The notes: generated from the letters alone by a model not told the origin. A DNA stretch of 64,000 bases from Betaproteobacteria bacterium (GCA_009779265.1 WREP01000009.1:1-64000), one strand, 5' to 3'. Counted from the first letter of the stretch, positions 26,797 through 37,692 are shown. A program made the numbers and translations.

Positions 26797-28092
26797 ATGC
26801 CTTTTCGCCGAATACTGCGCGGAGCGATCTTGACCGTTTCAGCCATGTTCGCCGCCGGCAACGGTAATGCCGCTCCGACGGTCGACAGCATCGTGCTCGG
26901 CATGGGGTGTTTCTGGGGCGCCGAAAAGCGCATGGAGGCCATTCCCGGCGTGCTCGATGTCGAAAGCGGCTACGCCAACGGCGAGGTGGCCGGCGACTAC
27001 GAAACGGTGCTGGCGCACGAGCGGCTGTTGCGGCAGGGCAAGAGCACGCGGCGCAATCATGCCGAGGTGGTGAAAGTCCGTTTCGATACGGGTCGGGTTA
27101 GTCTCGAACAGGTGCTGGCGCAATTCTGGGAAAACCACGACCCGACCCAGGGCGACCGCCAGGGCAACGACATCGGCAGCAATTACCGCAGCGCCATCTA
27201 TACCCATAGCGACGCCCAGCAGGCGATTGCTCTCCGCACGCGGGATGTTTACCAGCAAGCCCTGTCGGCGCGGAAACTTGGCCGGATCACCAGCGAAATC
27301 GCGCCCCTGAAGGTGTATTTCCGGGCCGAGGAATACCACCAGGATTATCTGGTCAAGCATCCCGCTGGCTATTGCGGCCTGGGCGGTACTGGCGTCAAGT
27401 ATCCGCTGGCCGCCGCCTCTGGCGATTCGCGGGCGGCGGTGAAAGTGCCGCGCCTTGACGGCAAGGCGCTCGATTTCCGGCGGCAACTGGTCGTTTTCGC
27501 GACCGAGGACTGCGCCTGGTGCAAGCAATTCCGGGCCGATGTGCTCGATCACTGGCAATCGCCGGTGGCCGTGGCCGTCACCCTGAGCATTGATCCGCCC
27601 GCCGGCTGGGTACTGGAAAAAGCCCTGCTCGCCACGCCGACCATCGTGTTGTTTGAAAAAGGCAGGGAAATCTCCCGTTACACCGGCTACAACGGCGAGG
27701 CGACCCACTTTTGGAAGTGGCTTGGCTTCCATCTGCTGACGCCGGAACAACGGAAAATCGCCTTCGAGCAGGGCACCGAGTATCCGGGCAGCGGCTCGCA
27801 TCTCGACGAAAAGCGCCCCGGCACCTTCGTCGATCCCATCACCGGCGCACCGCTGTTCCGCAGCGACGCCAAGTTCGACAGCGGCACCGGCTGGCCCAGC
27901 TTCTTCACTCCCTTGTCCGGCGCGCTGACGCTGCACGCGGACAACAGTCACGGCATGTGCCGCGTCGAAGTGCGCAGCGCCAGTTCCGGCATCCACCTCG
28001 GTCACGTCTTCGACGACGGCCCGCCGCCGAGCGGCAAACGTTACTGCATCAACGGCAATGTGCTGAAATTCGTGCCGGATAAAGGGGGGTAG
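26797..28092 (+). CDS. msrAB: Exported MsrA - thioredoxin-like - MsrB trifunctional methionine sulfoxide reductase
   Basis: N-terminal signal-like segment, MsrA GMGCFWGAEKRME, central FATEDCAWCKQFR, MsrB SGTGWPSF...IHLGHVFDDGPPPSGKRYCINGNVLKFVP. Confidence 0.92.
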   Translation: MPFRRILRGAILTVSAMFAAGNGNAAPTVDSIVLGMGCFWGAEKRMEAIPGVLDVESGYANGEVAGDYETVLAHERLLRQGKSTRRNHAEVVKVRFDTGRVSLEQVLAQFWENHDPTQGDRQGNDIGSNYRSAIYTHSDAQQAIALRTRDVYQQALSARKLGRITSEIAPLKVYFRAEEYHQDYLVKHPAGYCGLGGTGVKYPLAAASGDSRAAVKVPRLDGKALDFRRQLVVFATEDCAWCKQFRADVLDHWQSPVAVAVTLSIDPPAGWVLEKALLATPTIVLFEKGREISRYTGYNGEATHFWKWLGFHLLTPEQRKIAFEQGTEYPGSGSHLDEKRPGTFVDPITGAPLFRSDAKFDSGTGWPSFFTPLSGALTLHADNSHGMCRVEVRSASSGIHLGHVFDDGPPPSGKRYCINGNVLKFVPDKGG

Positions 28093-28140
28093 AAGATTTT
28101 TCCCGCTTGCGGGGATAAGGCCGCAGGCAACCCAACCATC

Positions 28141-28216
28141 CGTCATTCCCGCGCAAGCGGGAATCCAGTTTCAGCCTCTCCGCACTTGCTGGATTCCCGC
28201 TTGCGCGGGAATGACG
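28141..28216. repeat. Dispersed palindromic repeat, 28-bp perfect inverted arms (CGTCATTCCCGCGCAAGCGGGAATCCAG)
   Basis: Left arm 28141-28168, right arm 28189-28216, 20-bp loop. Confidence 0.92.
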
Positions 28217-28709
28217 AGGAAGGCTGGTTGGCAAGGGCGATCCAGGCTTCTGGCGTTGGGTTTTCCAGCAATTTTTTTGCAAAAGCCAAGGCTGATTCAA
28301 GGTGGTTTTGCGCCGCCGCGGAAAGACCTTCCTTGATACCAAAATCTTCGCCCCGCAAACATAAGGTGAAGGAAGGGCAGGGCGGTTTTTTAGAAAAATT
28401 CTCAAAAACCGCCAATACGGATTCCGGAGGCATGGCATGGGTGGTATGCCAGGGCTGTTTGAGGGGGAAAATTTGGGAGAAAGAAAAGGGCGCCAAGGTG
28501 TTTTGGCCGGCGTCGATATAAAGAGCCAAGCTTTTGCCCTCAAGGTCGAGGGCATGATCTATTTGTAATTGAAAATCTTCAATCCACTCGAAGCGCTCGG
28601 CTATTCCCAATGATGAGGCCCACGCCTCCAAGTGTTGCAGGAGGAGTGGGCCCAATGCGTCGTCACCGCGGCTGGTATTGCCCCAGGCAGTCAGTAGCGC
28701 CTCAGGCAT
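28143..28709 (-). CDS. hoxW: Hydrogenase maturation protease (HoxW-like)
   Basis: AWGNTSRGDDALGPLLLQHLE, YIDAGQNT; directly after hoxH in the same orientation. C-terminal SSSFPRKRESSKCGEAETGFPLARE is translated from the repeat. Confidence 0.8.
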   Translation of the reverse strand: MPEALLTAWGNTSRGDDALGPLLLQHLEAWASSLGIAERFEWIEDFQLQIDHALDLEGKSLALYIDAGQNTLAPFSFSQIFPLKQPWHTTHAMPPESVLAVFENFSKKPPCPSFTLCLRGEDFGIKEGLSAAAQNHLESALAFAKKLLENPTPEAWIALANQPSSSFPRKRESSKCGEAETGFPLARE

Positions 28710-30198
28710 ACATGTCCGAGTTATGGAAGTTGCCGGCGGCGTCGCGGCGCAGGAGGCTCAGACATTCGCCTGCCGCGTCGACAAGTTCCACTTGCAGGGG
28801 CATTTTCCCCATGGCGTGCGTGGCGCAGGACAGACAGGGGTCATAAGCGCGAATGGCGCACTCGATGTGATTGAGCAAGCCTTCGGTGATGACGCGGCGA
28901 TCCAGGTGCTGCGTGGCGACGGAGCGGATGGCGGTATTCATGGCCTGATTGTTGTGCGTCGTCGACACAATCAAATTGCACATGGTGACCTGGTCGTCCT
29001 CGTTGACCTTGTAATGGTGAATGAGCACGCCACGCGGCGCTTCAATGACGCCCACGCCTTCTTCCTGACGCTCGCCTTTGACCAGCAGGTCGTTGCCGAG
29101 CACGTCGGGGTCATTCAGCAAGTCTTGAATGACTTCGAGGCCGTGCAGGATTTCAATGACTCTTGCCCAGTGGTAACTCAGCGTGGAGTGCACGGGGCGA
29201 CCGTTGCCGATGGCCAGCATGGTTTTGCGCGCGGCTTCCGCCAGCGGAGAGGGGATGAAGTCGCAGGTTTGCAGGCGGGCCAGCGGGCCGACTTTATACC
29301 AGCCTTTTTCGGGCCCCAATTCTGCAATATAGGGAAACTTCATATAACTCCAGGATTTCACTTCTTCCCGGAGTATCTGCGTGTAATTGTCATAGCTGAA
29401 ACGGTCGAAAATGGGTTTGCCTTCGGCATCCGTGATGCGCAAATCACCATGATAGAGATCCAGGGCGCCATCCTCGCGCACCATGCCCATCATATTGGAT
29501 TCAAACAGGCCAAAGCTGTTGTAGAAGGCAGGATTTGCCTCATGGAAACGCTGCATCAACTCGACGCCGCCTTTGGCCCATTCGATGAGTTGCGGCAGGT
29601 CTTTTTTGAGTTTGTCGCGTTCGGCCACGGTCAGGGCTTTGTTGACGCCGCCGGGAATGGCGCCTGTGCCGTGGATGCGTTTGCCGGCCGTATAGTGGAT
29701 GACTTCCTGGCCATATTTGCGCAGGAGGATGCCTTGCTTGGCGATGTCGGGGTATTTCATGGCAACGCCGACAATGTTGCGTTGCGCTACTTCGCTGTCG
29801 AAACCCATCAACAGATCCGGCGAGGCCAGGTGATAGAAGTGCACGGCGTTGGACTGGACGATTTGCCCATAGTGCATGAGGCGGCGGAGTTTTTCCGCCG
29901 TCGGCGTCAATTGTTTGGCGCCAACGATGACGTCCATGGCCTTGCTGGCAGCCAGGTGGTGGCTGACCGGGCAAATGCCGCACAGGCGCTGCACCGTGAC
30001 GGGGACTTCCCAGTAGGGGCGGCCTTTGATGAAGACTTCGAAGCCGCGAAATTCGACGATGTGCAGGCGCACTTGGTGAATTTTGTTTTGCTCGTCGAGC
30101 AACAGGGTGACTTTGCCATGCCCCTCGACGCGGGAGACAGGGTCGATGGCGACACGGCGCAGCCCCTGGGTCGTCTTGGCGTTTTCAAGTTCGAACAT
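28702..30198 (-). CDS. hoxH: NAD-linked bidirectional [NiFe] hydrogenase large subunit
   Basis: RVEGHGKV, RLCGICPVSHH, C-terminal DPCLSCATHAMGKMP Ni-binding motif with processed tail. Confidence 0.95.
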   Translation of the reverse strand: MFELENAKTTQGLRRVAIDPVSRVEGHGKVTLLLDEQNKIHQVRLHIVEFRGFEVFIKGRPYWEVPVTVQRLCGICPVSHHLAASKAMDVIVGAKQLTPTAEKLRRLMHYGQIVQSNAVHFYHLASPDLLMGFDSEVAQRNIVGVAMKYPDIAKQGILLRKYGQEVIHYTAGKRIHGTGAIPGGVNKALTVAERDKLKKDLPQLIEWAKGGVELMQRFHEANPAFYNSFGLFESNMMGMVREDGALDLYHGDLRITDAEGKPIFDRFSYDNYTQILREEVKSWSYMKFPYIAELGPEKGWYKVGPLARLQTCDFIPSPLAEAARKTMLAIGNGRPVHSTLSYHWARVIEILHGLEVIQDLLNDPDVLGNDLLVKGERQEEGVGVIEAPRGVLIHHYKVNEDDQVTMCNLIVSTTHNNQAMNTAIRSVATQHLDRRVITEGLLNHIECAIRAYDPCLSCATHAMGKMPLQVELVDAAGECLSLLRRDAAGNFHNSDMYA

Positions 30199-30210
30199 GT
30201 TTTCTCCAGG

Positions 30211-30771
30211 CTAGTCAAAGCGCATTTGCGGGTAGTCCAGGCGCGGGGTGCGGCCGGCGATGAGGTCTGTCAAAAACTTGAAAATGGCATCCCTCGAGGG
30301 CGGACAACCCGGAATGAAATAGTCCACGCGCACGACTTCGTTGATGGGGTGAACCTTGTCGAGCAGCAAAGGCAATTCAACGTCGTTCGGAATGGTGTTG
30401 CAAACGGCGCCGGGCTGCTCGAAATAGGCTTCGCGCAGGACTTCGCGAACGTCAAGCCCGTTGCGTAAAGTGGGCAGCCCACCATTGACGGCACAGGCGC
30501 CGAGCGCAATCAAGGTGCGGCAGTTTTCGCGAAACTCGCGCAAGACGTGGACGTTTTCGGAATTGCAGACGCCGCCTTCAATGATGCCAATATCGCACGG
30601 GCCGCAATGTTTGATGTCGGTAATGGGAGAGCGGTCAAACTCAACCAGATCAACCAGGGCGAGCAGGTTTTCATCCAAATCCAGAAGCGACATATGGCAA
30701 CCGAAGCAGCCCGACAAAGAAGTGGTAGCGACGCGCAACTTCCGCTTGGGAGGTTCTTGTGGACTGAGCAT
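30211..30771 (-). CDS. hoxY: [NiFe] hydrogenase small subunit
   Basis: SLSGCFGCHMSLLDLDE, IIEGGVCNSENV, ALGACAVNGGLP, FIPGCPPSRDAI. Confidence 0.95.
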   Translation of the reverse strand: MLSPQEPPKRKLRVATTSLSGCFGCHMSLLDLDENLLALVDLVEFDRSPITDIKHCGPCDIGIIEGGVCNSENVHVLREFRENCRTLIALGACAVNGGLPTLRNGLDVREVLREAYFEQPGAVCNTIPNDVELPLLLDKVHPINEVVRVDYFIPGCPPSRDAIFKFLTDLIAGRTPRLDYPQMRFD

Positions 30772-30772
30772 G

Positions 30773-31492
30773 TTAAGCCTTCCTCGTTTTCAGAAACTCG
30801 GTTTGAGAACTGATGGGTACACCGTCATAGAGACGCTTACCGATGGGAACGGAATAACCACGGTGTTTGGGCAGAATGGCGCCGACCGGACAGACGCTGG
30901 CGGCTTTATCGCTCATGGAGAAATCGCTGTCCCCCAGATTGCCCGAGGGGGAGTTGATGACGACATGCGAGGCCATACCACGTCCGGAAAGGATGAAGAT
31001 ATTTTTCTTGTCGACATCGCGACTGGCCTGGACACACAAACCGCAGGTAATGCAGCGATTCATGTCGAGGAAAGCCTCGGGGTGAGAAGCGTCTACTTTG
31101 CGGTTTGGGAAGAAATGATTGAAGTGAGGCGTCATCATTTCCAACTCATAGGCCAAGGCCTGGAGTTGGCAGTTGCCGCTCTTTTCGCAACCGGGGCAAA
31201 AGTGGTTGCCTTCGACAAACAGCATTTGCAACATGAGCCGGCGTTTGTCGTTGAGCGCCGGCGTGTTGTTTTCGATTTCGCTGCCCGGACGCGCGAGGGT
31301 GGTGCAGGCGGAAGAGTGCTTGCCATTGATGCTGATGGTGCACAGCTTGCAATTGCCATTGGGCCGCAGGCCCGGAAAGTAGCAAAGATGCGGAATGAAA
31401 ACGTCCGCCTTGAGCGCCGCCTCGAGTACGGTTTGACCCGGCTCGAAGGGAATGGGCGAGCCGTCGATGATAAAGGTGTTTTCCGTATTCAT
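30773..31492 (-). CDS. hoxU: Hydrogenase diaphorase small subunit (NuoG-like, Fe-S)
   Basis: PGQTVLEAALKADVFIPHLCYFPGLRPNGNCKLCTISINGK, CPGCEKSGNCQLQ, NRCITCGLCVQASRDVD, VCPVGAIL. Confidence 0.94.
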   Translation of the reverse strand: MNTENTFIIDGSPIPFEPGQTVLEAALKADVFIPHLCYFPGLRPNGNCKLCTISINGKHSSACTTLARPGSEIENNTPALNDKRRLMLQMLFVEGNHFCPGCEKSGNCQLQALAYELEMMTPHFNHFFPNRKVDASHPEAFLDMNRCITCGLCVQASRDVDKKNIFILSGRGMASHVVINSPSGNLGDSDFSMSDKAASVCPVGAILPKHRGYSVPIGKRLYDGVPISSQTEFLKTRKA

Positions 31493-33324
31493 TGATCCGC
31501 TCCAAGGTGTGCGTCGATATCATCACGCGCCGTGATTTCACGCGCGGGAATCAGGGCGGCATCCAAATCAAAGGCGGGTTCAAAGTCCTTTTGTTTAAGC
31601 CGCCTGTCGTAAGAGGGGCGGAACTTTTGCAGGGTGTCATTGACCGGGCGCCCGGCGCTTTGTCCCAGACCGCAGTGGCTGGCGGATCTCAAAAGCTGAT
31701 GCAGGCGCGACAGTTCATTCATTTCATAAGCCGTGCCTTTGCCGTTGGCGATTTTGTCGAGGGTGTCGCATATCAAGGTGGTGCCGACGCGGCACGGTGT
31801 GCAGAAGCCGCAGCTTTCATGTTTGAAGAAGTGCATGAAGTTTCTCGCCACTTCAAACATGTCGCGGTTGTTGCCAAACACCATGAGCGCGCCCGAGGTG
31901 GAGACGTCTTCAAAGGCGATTTTGCGACCGAACTCATGTCGTGCGACGCAAGTTCCGGCGGCGCCGCCGACTTGCACCGCCATGGCGTTGCGCGCGCCGC
32001 AGTCTTCGAGAATCTGGGCAATGCGCACGCCAAAGGGATACTCATAAATGCCGGGATGATCGCAATCCCCGGAGATGGAGAGAAGTTTGGTTCCCGTGGA
32101 GAGTTTCGTGCCCAGACCGTGATACCAGGCGCCGCCGTTTTGGGCAATCAGCGTCGCCTTGGCCAGGGTTTCGACGTTGTTGACCACGGTGGGCTGATCC
32201 AGATAGCCGTGGGTGACGGGGAAGGGCGGGCGTATCCGGGGCTTGCCGGGTTTGCCTTCGAGCGACTCGATAAGCGCCGTTTCCTCGCCGCAGACATAGG
32301 AGCCCGCGCCCATGTGAATTTCAATGTCGAAGTCGAAACCCTTCTGGCCCAGAATGTCCTTGCCCAGAAGATTGGCTTTGCGCCGGGCTTCAAGCGTGGC
32401 CTGAAGTTTTTCCAGCATGTAACGATATTCGCCGCGCAGATAGACAAAGCCCTTGGCCGCGCCGATGGCATAGCCGGCGATGGTCATGCCCTCAAAAACG
32501 CGCTCCGAGAAGGAGGCCATCAACACTCTGTCCTTGAAAGTCCCCGGTTCGCCTTCGTCGGCATTGCAAACGACATAGCGCGTTGTGCCGGGCGCATTCC
32601 TGCATGCCTCCCACTTGACGGCCGTGGTGAAGCCGGCGCCGCCGCGGCCACGGAAATTGGAGGCTTTCATTTCCGCCAACATGCCTTTGGGGCCAAGCTC
32701 GATGGCGCGCTTGAGCGCCTGGCCGTTGACCATTTCCGTTGCCAGCAGCACATCTTTACGGCGAATGTTGTCTTCGACGCGGAAAAACTCCGCCGGCCAT
32801 TCCGCCAGCGGCTTCTTCTCTTTAATCAACTCGCAGATCTGGTCGATGCGCTGCGAAGACAGCCGTGTGATGGCATGGTTGTTGACCAGAAGGGCTGGCC
32901 CCTGGTCGCACATGCCGGTACAGGAGGTGGTGTTGATGCTGAGCAGTCCATCGCCCGACGCCTGTCCCTGGGTCAGACCGAACTTCGACAACATGCGTGA
33001 AAGCAAGGCCATGTTGCCTTGCATGCGATCGGTCACATTGTCGGAGAAAAGGATGCGGTACTTGCCGCGCGGGCTGTCATAGAAGAAGGCATAAAAGTCG
33101 ATGACAGACTGGATTTGCGTGCGGGGCAAAGCGAGGGCTTCGGCAAGGTAGTCGGTGGCCCACTGGGGAATGAAATCCAGATGCTCCTGGGTTTCTCGAA
33201 GAATTTGCATGAGGTGGTGCGGATTCCTGGAATAGCGCTCCAGAATGGGCTCCAGCACCCCCACGGCAGAAGAATTATCAAAGCTCAAAGCACACTCCTT
33301 CTTTGAAAGTGACAGCTTCAGCAA
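31489..33324 (-). CDS. hoxF: Hydrogenase diaphorase large subunit with N-terminal HoxE/NuoE-like domain
   Basis: RGRGGAGFTTAVKWE, CNADEGEPGTFKDR, GAGSYVCGEETALIESLEG, ESCGFCTPCRVGT; NuoE-like TSCTGMCDQGPALLVN. Confidence 0.95.
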   Translation of the reverse strand: MLKLSLSKKECALSFDNSSAVGVLEPILERYSRNPHHLMQILRETQEHLDFIPQWATDYLAEALALPRTQIQSVIDFYAFFYDSPRGKYRILFSDNVTDRMQGNMALLSRMLSKFGLTQGQASGDGLLSINTTSCTGMCDQGPALLVNNHAITRLSSQRIDQICELIKEKKPLAEWPAEFFRVEDNIRRKDVLLATEMVNGQALKRAIELGPKGMLAEMKASNFRGRGGAGFTTAVKWEACRNAPGTTRYVVCNADEGEPGTFKDRVLMASFSERVFEGMTIAGYAIGAAKGFVYLRGEYRYMLEKLQATLEARRKANLLGKDILGQKGFDFDIEIHMGAGSYVCGEETALIESLEGKPGKPRIRPPFPVTHGYLDQPTVVNNVETLAKATLIAQNGGAWYHGLGTKLSTGTKLLSISGDCDHPGIYEYPFGVRIAQILEDCGARNAMAVQVGGAAGTCVARHEFGRKIAFEDVSTSGALMVFGNNRDMFEVARNFMHFFKHESCGFCTPCRVGTTLICDTLDKIANGKGTAYEMNELSRLHQLLRSASHCGLGQSAGRPVNDTLQKFRPSYDRRLKQKDFEPAFDLDAALIPAREITARDDIDAHLGADQ

Positions 33325-33778
33325 ACATATCCAGCGTAATGGAGCACCCGGATGGTACTGCCTTGGCGGCAGGGTAACTCCATGAATCGTTGAGATATTT
33401 ATTACACTCCCTGGCCCGCTGCGATGGCGTCGCCAAGCGGGCGACTAACAATACCATAAAGTTGATGCGGTTCATTTGCCAGCCATATGATTACAAGATG
33501 TTTTTGTATCCTGCAATTCGCTGCCCAGGCTGATGAAATGGGCATCGACGTTGCCCGTGTTCGCGCTTTTTCCATGAAAGATCGTTTTGCCGCCAAGGCG
33601 GGCGTCGTCATCGATTCGGCGGTGCCGGATAGAAGTACAATGTACCCGAGGGGGAGCGCCTGATTGCGCGCTCGGCCTGCCTTTCCAGCGGACGGAATGT
33701 CTTGTCGCATCGAAGCATGGGACCAGGCAATTTCATCGCCGACATGCGCGGCAATGGGTTTACAAAGGCGGTGTGTTG

Positions 33779-34321
33779 ATGGGTATTGGAAAAAAAGCGA
33801 TTTCCTCGGGCGAGGCGATTCTCGATCGCGCGTTGTGCGTGGGCGGCGCGGCGGTGTTTTCGCAGGCGCCGGAATTCATGCAGCAATACGCGCAGCGGCT
33901 CGGCGGGCACCTTGACGAGGCGCGTCTTCAGCTTGGCCGATATGAGGAACTGGCACATCAGGCCAACCTGCCGCTCGATGTCTACATCGCGCGCATCAGC
34001 GCCAATTCCGACGCAGTCATCGCAAAAGTCGGCGGCGTGGTGAGCGATCTGGTCGAGCGCGTGCAAACCTTGGCGGAAGCGCAGGCAGCGTTCCAAGGCG
34101 CGTCGGTGTTCACGAAGCCGCTGGCCTTTTTCTCGCATCTGGATACGTCGATCGCGCAAAACACCTGGGCCGCGTTCAAACCCGCCGTGCCGATGACTAT
34201 CGAAGGCTTGGTCTATGCCGCCGTGGGCATCGTGGCGACGCTACTGCTTTATCACGGCTGCATCCGTTTTCCGCTCGCGCGCGGCTGGCGCAAGCTCATG
34301 GGGCGCGAGGCGGCGACATAG
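33779..34321 (+). CDS. DUF2937-like membrane protein
   Basis: Pattern FSQAPEFMQQYAQRLGGHLDEAR...; C-terminal hydrophobic helix LVYAAVGIVATLLLYHGCI; start ATG 33779. Confidence 0.7.
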   Translation: MGIGKKAISSGEAILDRALCVGGAAVFSQAPEFMQQYAQRLGGHLDEARLQLGRYEELAHQANLPLDVYIARISANSDAVIAKVGGVVSDLVERVQTLAEAQAAFQGASVFTKPLAFFSHLDTSIAQNTWAAFKPAVPMTIEGLVYAAVGIVATLLLYHGCIRFPLARGWRKLMGREAAT

Positions 34322-34374
34322 AACAGGCCGGAACCTTCGGCCCCATTTGGCGATGGTGGAGAAGTCGACGGCCA

Positions 34375-37269
34375 TCAGCCGGCATCAGTCTCCGCTGGCG
34401 GACAAACGCAATTCAGGTTGCGGTCGCCGTACACATCATCTATCCGGTTGACGCTTGGCCAGAATTTGTTCGCCGCCACCCAGGGCAGCGGGAAAACGGC
34501 CTGTTGGCGGCTGTAGGGATGCGACCACGCGGCGTCCATGACGTCGGCCTGGGTGTGCGGGGCGTTTTTGAGCGGGTTGTCGTCGGCTGGCCAGGCGCCG
34601 TTTTCGATCTGGCGGATTTCTTCGCGGATGGCGATGAGGGCGGCGATGAAGCGATCCAGTTCGGTACTGGATTCCGATTCGGTCGGTTCGACCATGATCG
34701 TGCCGGCCACCGGGAAGGACACGGTCGGGGCGTGGAAGCCGTAGTCCATCAGGCGTTTGGCGATGTCGATTTCGCTGATGCCGGCGGCGGCCTTGAGCGG
34801 GCGGATGTCGAGAATGCACTCGTGCGCCACGCGGCCATTCTTGCCGGCGTAGAGCACCAGATAGTGCGCGCCGAGCTGGGCGGCGATGTAGTTGGCGTTG
34901 AGGATGGCGACCTGGGTGGCTTTCTTGACGCCTTTGCCGCCGAGCATGGCGAGGTACATCCAGGAAATGGGCAGGATCGAGGCGGAGCCGTAGGGGGCAG
35001 CCGAAACCGCGCCCTGGCCGGCGTGCGGGCCGTCGCCGGGGGCGACGGCATGGTTGGGCATGAAGGGCGCCAGATGCGCCTTGAGGCCGATCGGCCCCAT
35101 GCCAGGGCCGCCGCCGCCGTGCGGAATGGCGAAGGTCTTGTGCAGGTTCATGTGGCTGACGTCGGCGCCGATGAAGCCGGGCGAGGTCAGGCCGACCTGG
35201 GCGTTGAGATTGGCGCCGTCCATGTACACCTGACCGCCGTTGGCGTGCACGATGGCGCAGATGTCGCGCGCCGCTTCCTCGAACACGCCGTGCGTCGAGG
35301 GGTAGGTAATCATCAGGCAGGCCAGTTCGTCCTTGTGCGCCTCGGCCTTGGCCTTGAGATCGGCGACATCGACATTGCCGTTGTCGTCGCATTCGACCGT
35401 CACCACCCGCATATTGGCCATTTGCGCGGTGGCCGGGTTGGTGCCGTGCGCCGATTTGGGGATCAGGCAGACATTACGGCGCGTTTCGCCGCGGCTGGCG
35501 TGGTAGCGGGCGATAGTCACGAGGCCGGCGTATTCGCCCTGGGCGCCGGAGTTTGGCTGCATGCAGACAGCATCGAAGCCGGTGATAGTCTTCAGCCATT
35601 CGCCGAGGCCAGCGATCATTTCGTGATAGCCCGCTGTCTGCTCGCGCGGGGCGAAGGGGTGGATGTTGGCGAATTCCGGCCAGGTGATCGGGATCATGGC
35701 GCTGGTCGGGTTCAGCTTCATGGTGCAGGAGCCGAGCGGGATCATCGAGTGGTCGAGCGCCAGATCCCGGTTTTGCAGCGACTTCAGATAGCGCAGCATG
35801 GCGTGCTCGGTGTGATGGCTGTTGAATACCGGATGTTGCAGCACGGCATCGCGGCGGATCAGGGCGTTGGGCAGAATCGGGTCGGCGCCGGCAATGAGGG
35901 TGTCGATGGCCTCCAGATCCAGCGTGGCCTGGGCGATCAGCTTGAACAGCGTGGCCACGTCGCGGCGGGTCGTGGTTTCGTCGCAGGCAATGCCGAGCCG
36001 GTCGGGCGCAACGCGGCGCAGGTTGTAGCCGGCGGTCAGGGCGTCGCGATAAACCGTTTCGGCGCGGTCGCCGAGGTCAACTTGCACGGTATCGAAAAAA
36101 TGCCGGGTCAGTACTTTGATACCGGCCCGTTTCAGGCCCACGGCGAGGATGGCGGTGAGGCGGTGAATGCGCCCGGCGATGGCGCGCAGGCCGGCGGGGC
36201 CGTGATAGACGGCGTAGAGGCCGGCCATGTTGGCGAGCAGCACCTGCGAGGTGCAGATGTTGGAATTGGCCTTTTCGCGGCGGATGTGCTGTTCGCGCGT
36301 TTGCAGCGTCATGCGGTAGGCGGTTTTGCCGCGGGCATCCTTCGAGAGGCCGATGATGCGGCCCGGCATGGAACGGACGAAGGCGGTGCGGGTGGCGAAA
36401 AAAGCGGCGTGCGGGCCGCCGAAGCCGAGCGGAATACCGAAACGCTGGCTGGAACCCAGGGCGATGTCGGCCCCCATGGCGCCCGGCGACTTGAGCAGCA
36501 GCAGCGCCATCAGATCGCTGGCGACGGCGACGGTGGCGCCATTGGCCCTGAGGCTGGTGACGATCTGGCTCAGATCGCGCACCTCGCCGTCCTCGCCGGG
36601 GTATTGCAGCAGAGCGCCGAAAAATGCCTCGTCCTTGCGGCTAGCGGCGGCGGCGACGACGATCTCGAAGCCGAAATAAGCGGCGCGCGTGCGGATCACG
36701 TCGATGGTCTGCGGCAGGCAGGTGGCATCGATCAGGAAGCGGTTGGACGCCGATTTGGAAACGCGCCGCGCCATGGTCATCGCCTCGGCGGCGGCGGTGG
36801 CTTCGTCGAGCAGCGAGGCATTGGCGATTTCCAGGCCGGTCAGGTCGATGACCATCTGCTGGAAATTCATCAGCGCCTCCAGCCGGCCCTGGGCGATTTC
36901 CGCCTGATAGGGCGTATAAGCGGTATACCAGCCGGGATTTTCCAGGACGTTGCGCAGGATCACCGCTGGCGTCAGCGCGCCGTAATAACCCATGCCGATG
37001 CAGGATTTATTGCTGACATTCCTGCCGGCGATGGCCTTGAGATCGGCCAGCGCCTCGTGCTCGCGGCGCGGGGCCGGCAGCGGCAGATCGGCCGGCAGGC
37101 GGATGGCGGCCGGCACGGTCTGGTCTATCAGTTCTTCCAGACTGGCGACGCCGACGGCGGCCAGCATGGCGGACAGCTCGGCGGACAGCTCGGCGGCGCC
37201 AGGGCCGATGTGGCGGTCGATAAACTCATCGCGCCGTTCCAGCGCGTTCAGCGATTGGGCGAAAGGCAT
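34375..37269 (-). CDS. gcvP: Glycine dehydrogenase (decarboxylating), P-protein
   Basis: [61 protein letters not shown]-like lysine motif; start [16 protein letters not shown]. Confidence 0.96.
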   Translation of the reverse strand: MPFAQSLNALERRDEFIDRHIGPGAAELSAELSAMLAAVGVASLEELIDQTVPAAIRLPADLPLPAPRREHEALADLKAIAGRNVSNKSCIGMGYYGALTPAVILRNVLENPGWYTAYTPYQAEIAQGRLEALMNFQQMVIDLTGLEIANASLLDEATAAAEAMTMARRVSKSASNRFLIDATCLPQTIDVIRTRAAYFGFEIVVAAAASRKDEAFFGALLQYPGEDGEVRDLSQIVTSLRANGATVAVASDLMALLLLKSPGAMGADIALGSSQRFGIPLGFGGPHAAFFATRTAFVRSMPGRIIGLSKDARGKTAYRMTLQTREQHIRREKANSNICTSQVLLANMAGLYAVYHGPAGLRAIAGRIHRLTAILAVGLKRAGIKVLTRHFFDTVQVDLGDRAETVYRDALTAGYNLRRVAPDRLGIACDETTTRRDVATLFKLIAQATLDLEAIDTLIAGADPILPNALIRRDAVLQHPVFNSHHTEHAMLRYLKSLQNRDLALDHSMIPLGSCTMKLNPTSAMIPITWPEFANIHPFAPREQTAGYHEMIAGLGEWLKTITGFDAVCMQPNSGAQGEYAGLVTIARYHASRGETRRNVCLIPKSAHGTNPATAQMANMRVVTVECDDNGNVDVADLKAKAEAHKDELACLMITYPSTHGVFEEAARDICAIVHANGGQVYMDGANLNAQVGLTSPGFIGADVSHMNLHKTFAIPHGGGGPGMGPIGLKAHLAPFMPNHAVAPGDGPHAGQGAVSAAPYGSASILPISWMYLAMLGGKGVKKATQVAILNANYIAAQLGAHYLVLYAGKNGRVAHECILDIRPLKAAAGISEIDIAKRLMDYGFHAPTVSFPVAGTIMVEPTESESSTELDRFIAALIAIREEIRQIENGAWPADDNPLKNAPHTQADVMDAAWSHPYSRQQAVFPLPWVAANKFWPSVNRIDDVYGDRNLNCVCPPAETDAG

Positions 37270-37369
37270 GGCAGATATTCCGGGGTGGTCAGAAGTTGTC
37301 TTGGGAATTGCCACCCTCTCCTATCAAAGAGAGGGTGCGGCTTGGCGAAAATCCGTGGCCGGTTGCTCG

Positions 37370-37593
37370 TGCTCTCCCTCCCCCCTCGCGGGGGAGGGGC
37401 CGGGGAGAGGGGGAGGTTGAGGCGGTTTTCAAGCCTGTTCCCTGCAGAGGATACGCTGCGCTTCCTCCTCACTAACTCCTCTCGTTGGCGAACAGGGGGT
37501 AGCGTCGTATGTAAGCGCGACAGACGAAGCAGCCGTCGTCTCCCTTGTTGCCTCCCCCTCTCCCCCGGCCCCTCCCACGCGAGGGGGGAGGGG
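37370..37593. repeat. Two inverted copies of a GC-rich dispersed repeat (TCCCTCCCCCCTCGCGGGGGAGGGGCCGGGGAGAGGG type)
   Basis: Copy ~37373-37411 and inverted copy ~37551-37592 between gcvP and gcvH. Confidence 0.75.
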
Positions 37594-37692
37594 AGTGTCG
37601 GGTTTTCGCGGCAGCCTCCGGTTTCAGGGCGCAAGTCGGCAGCTTGACGCTGCATCTGTCTTTCCCCGCAAGCGGGGCAATGGAGTGAAAAA

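Noticed and set aside
34504-37647. 1047-aa plus-strand ORF
   Set aside because: Antisense to gcvP; low-complexity Gly/Ala/Arg/His composition typical of GC-rich shadow ORFs, no motifs.
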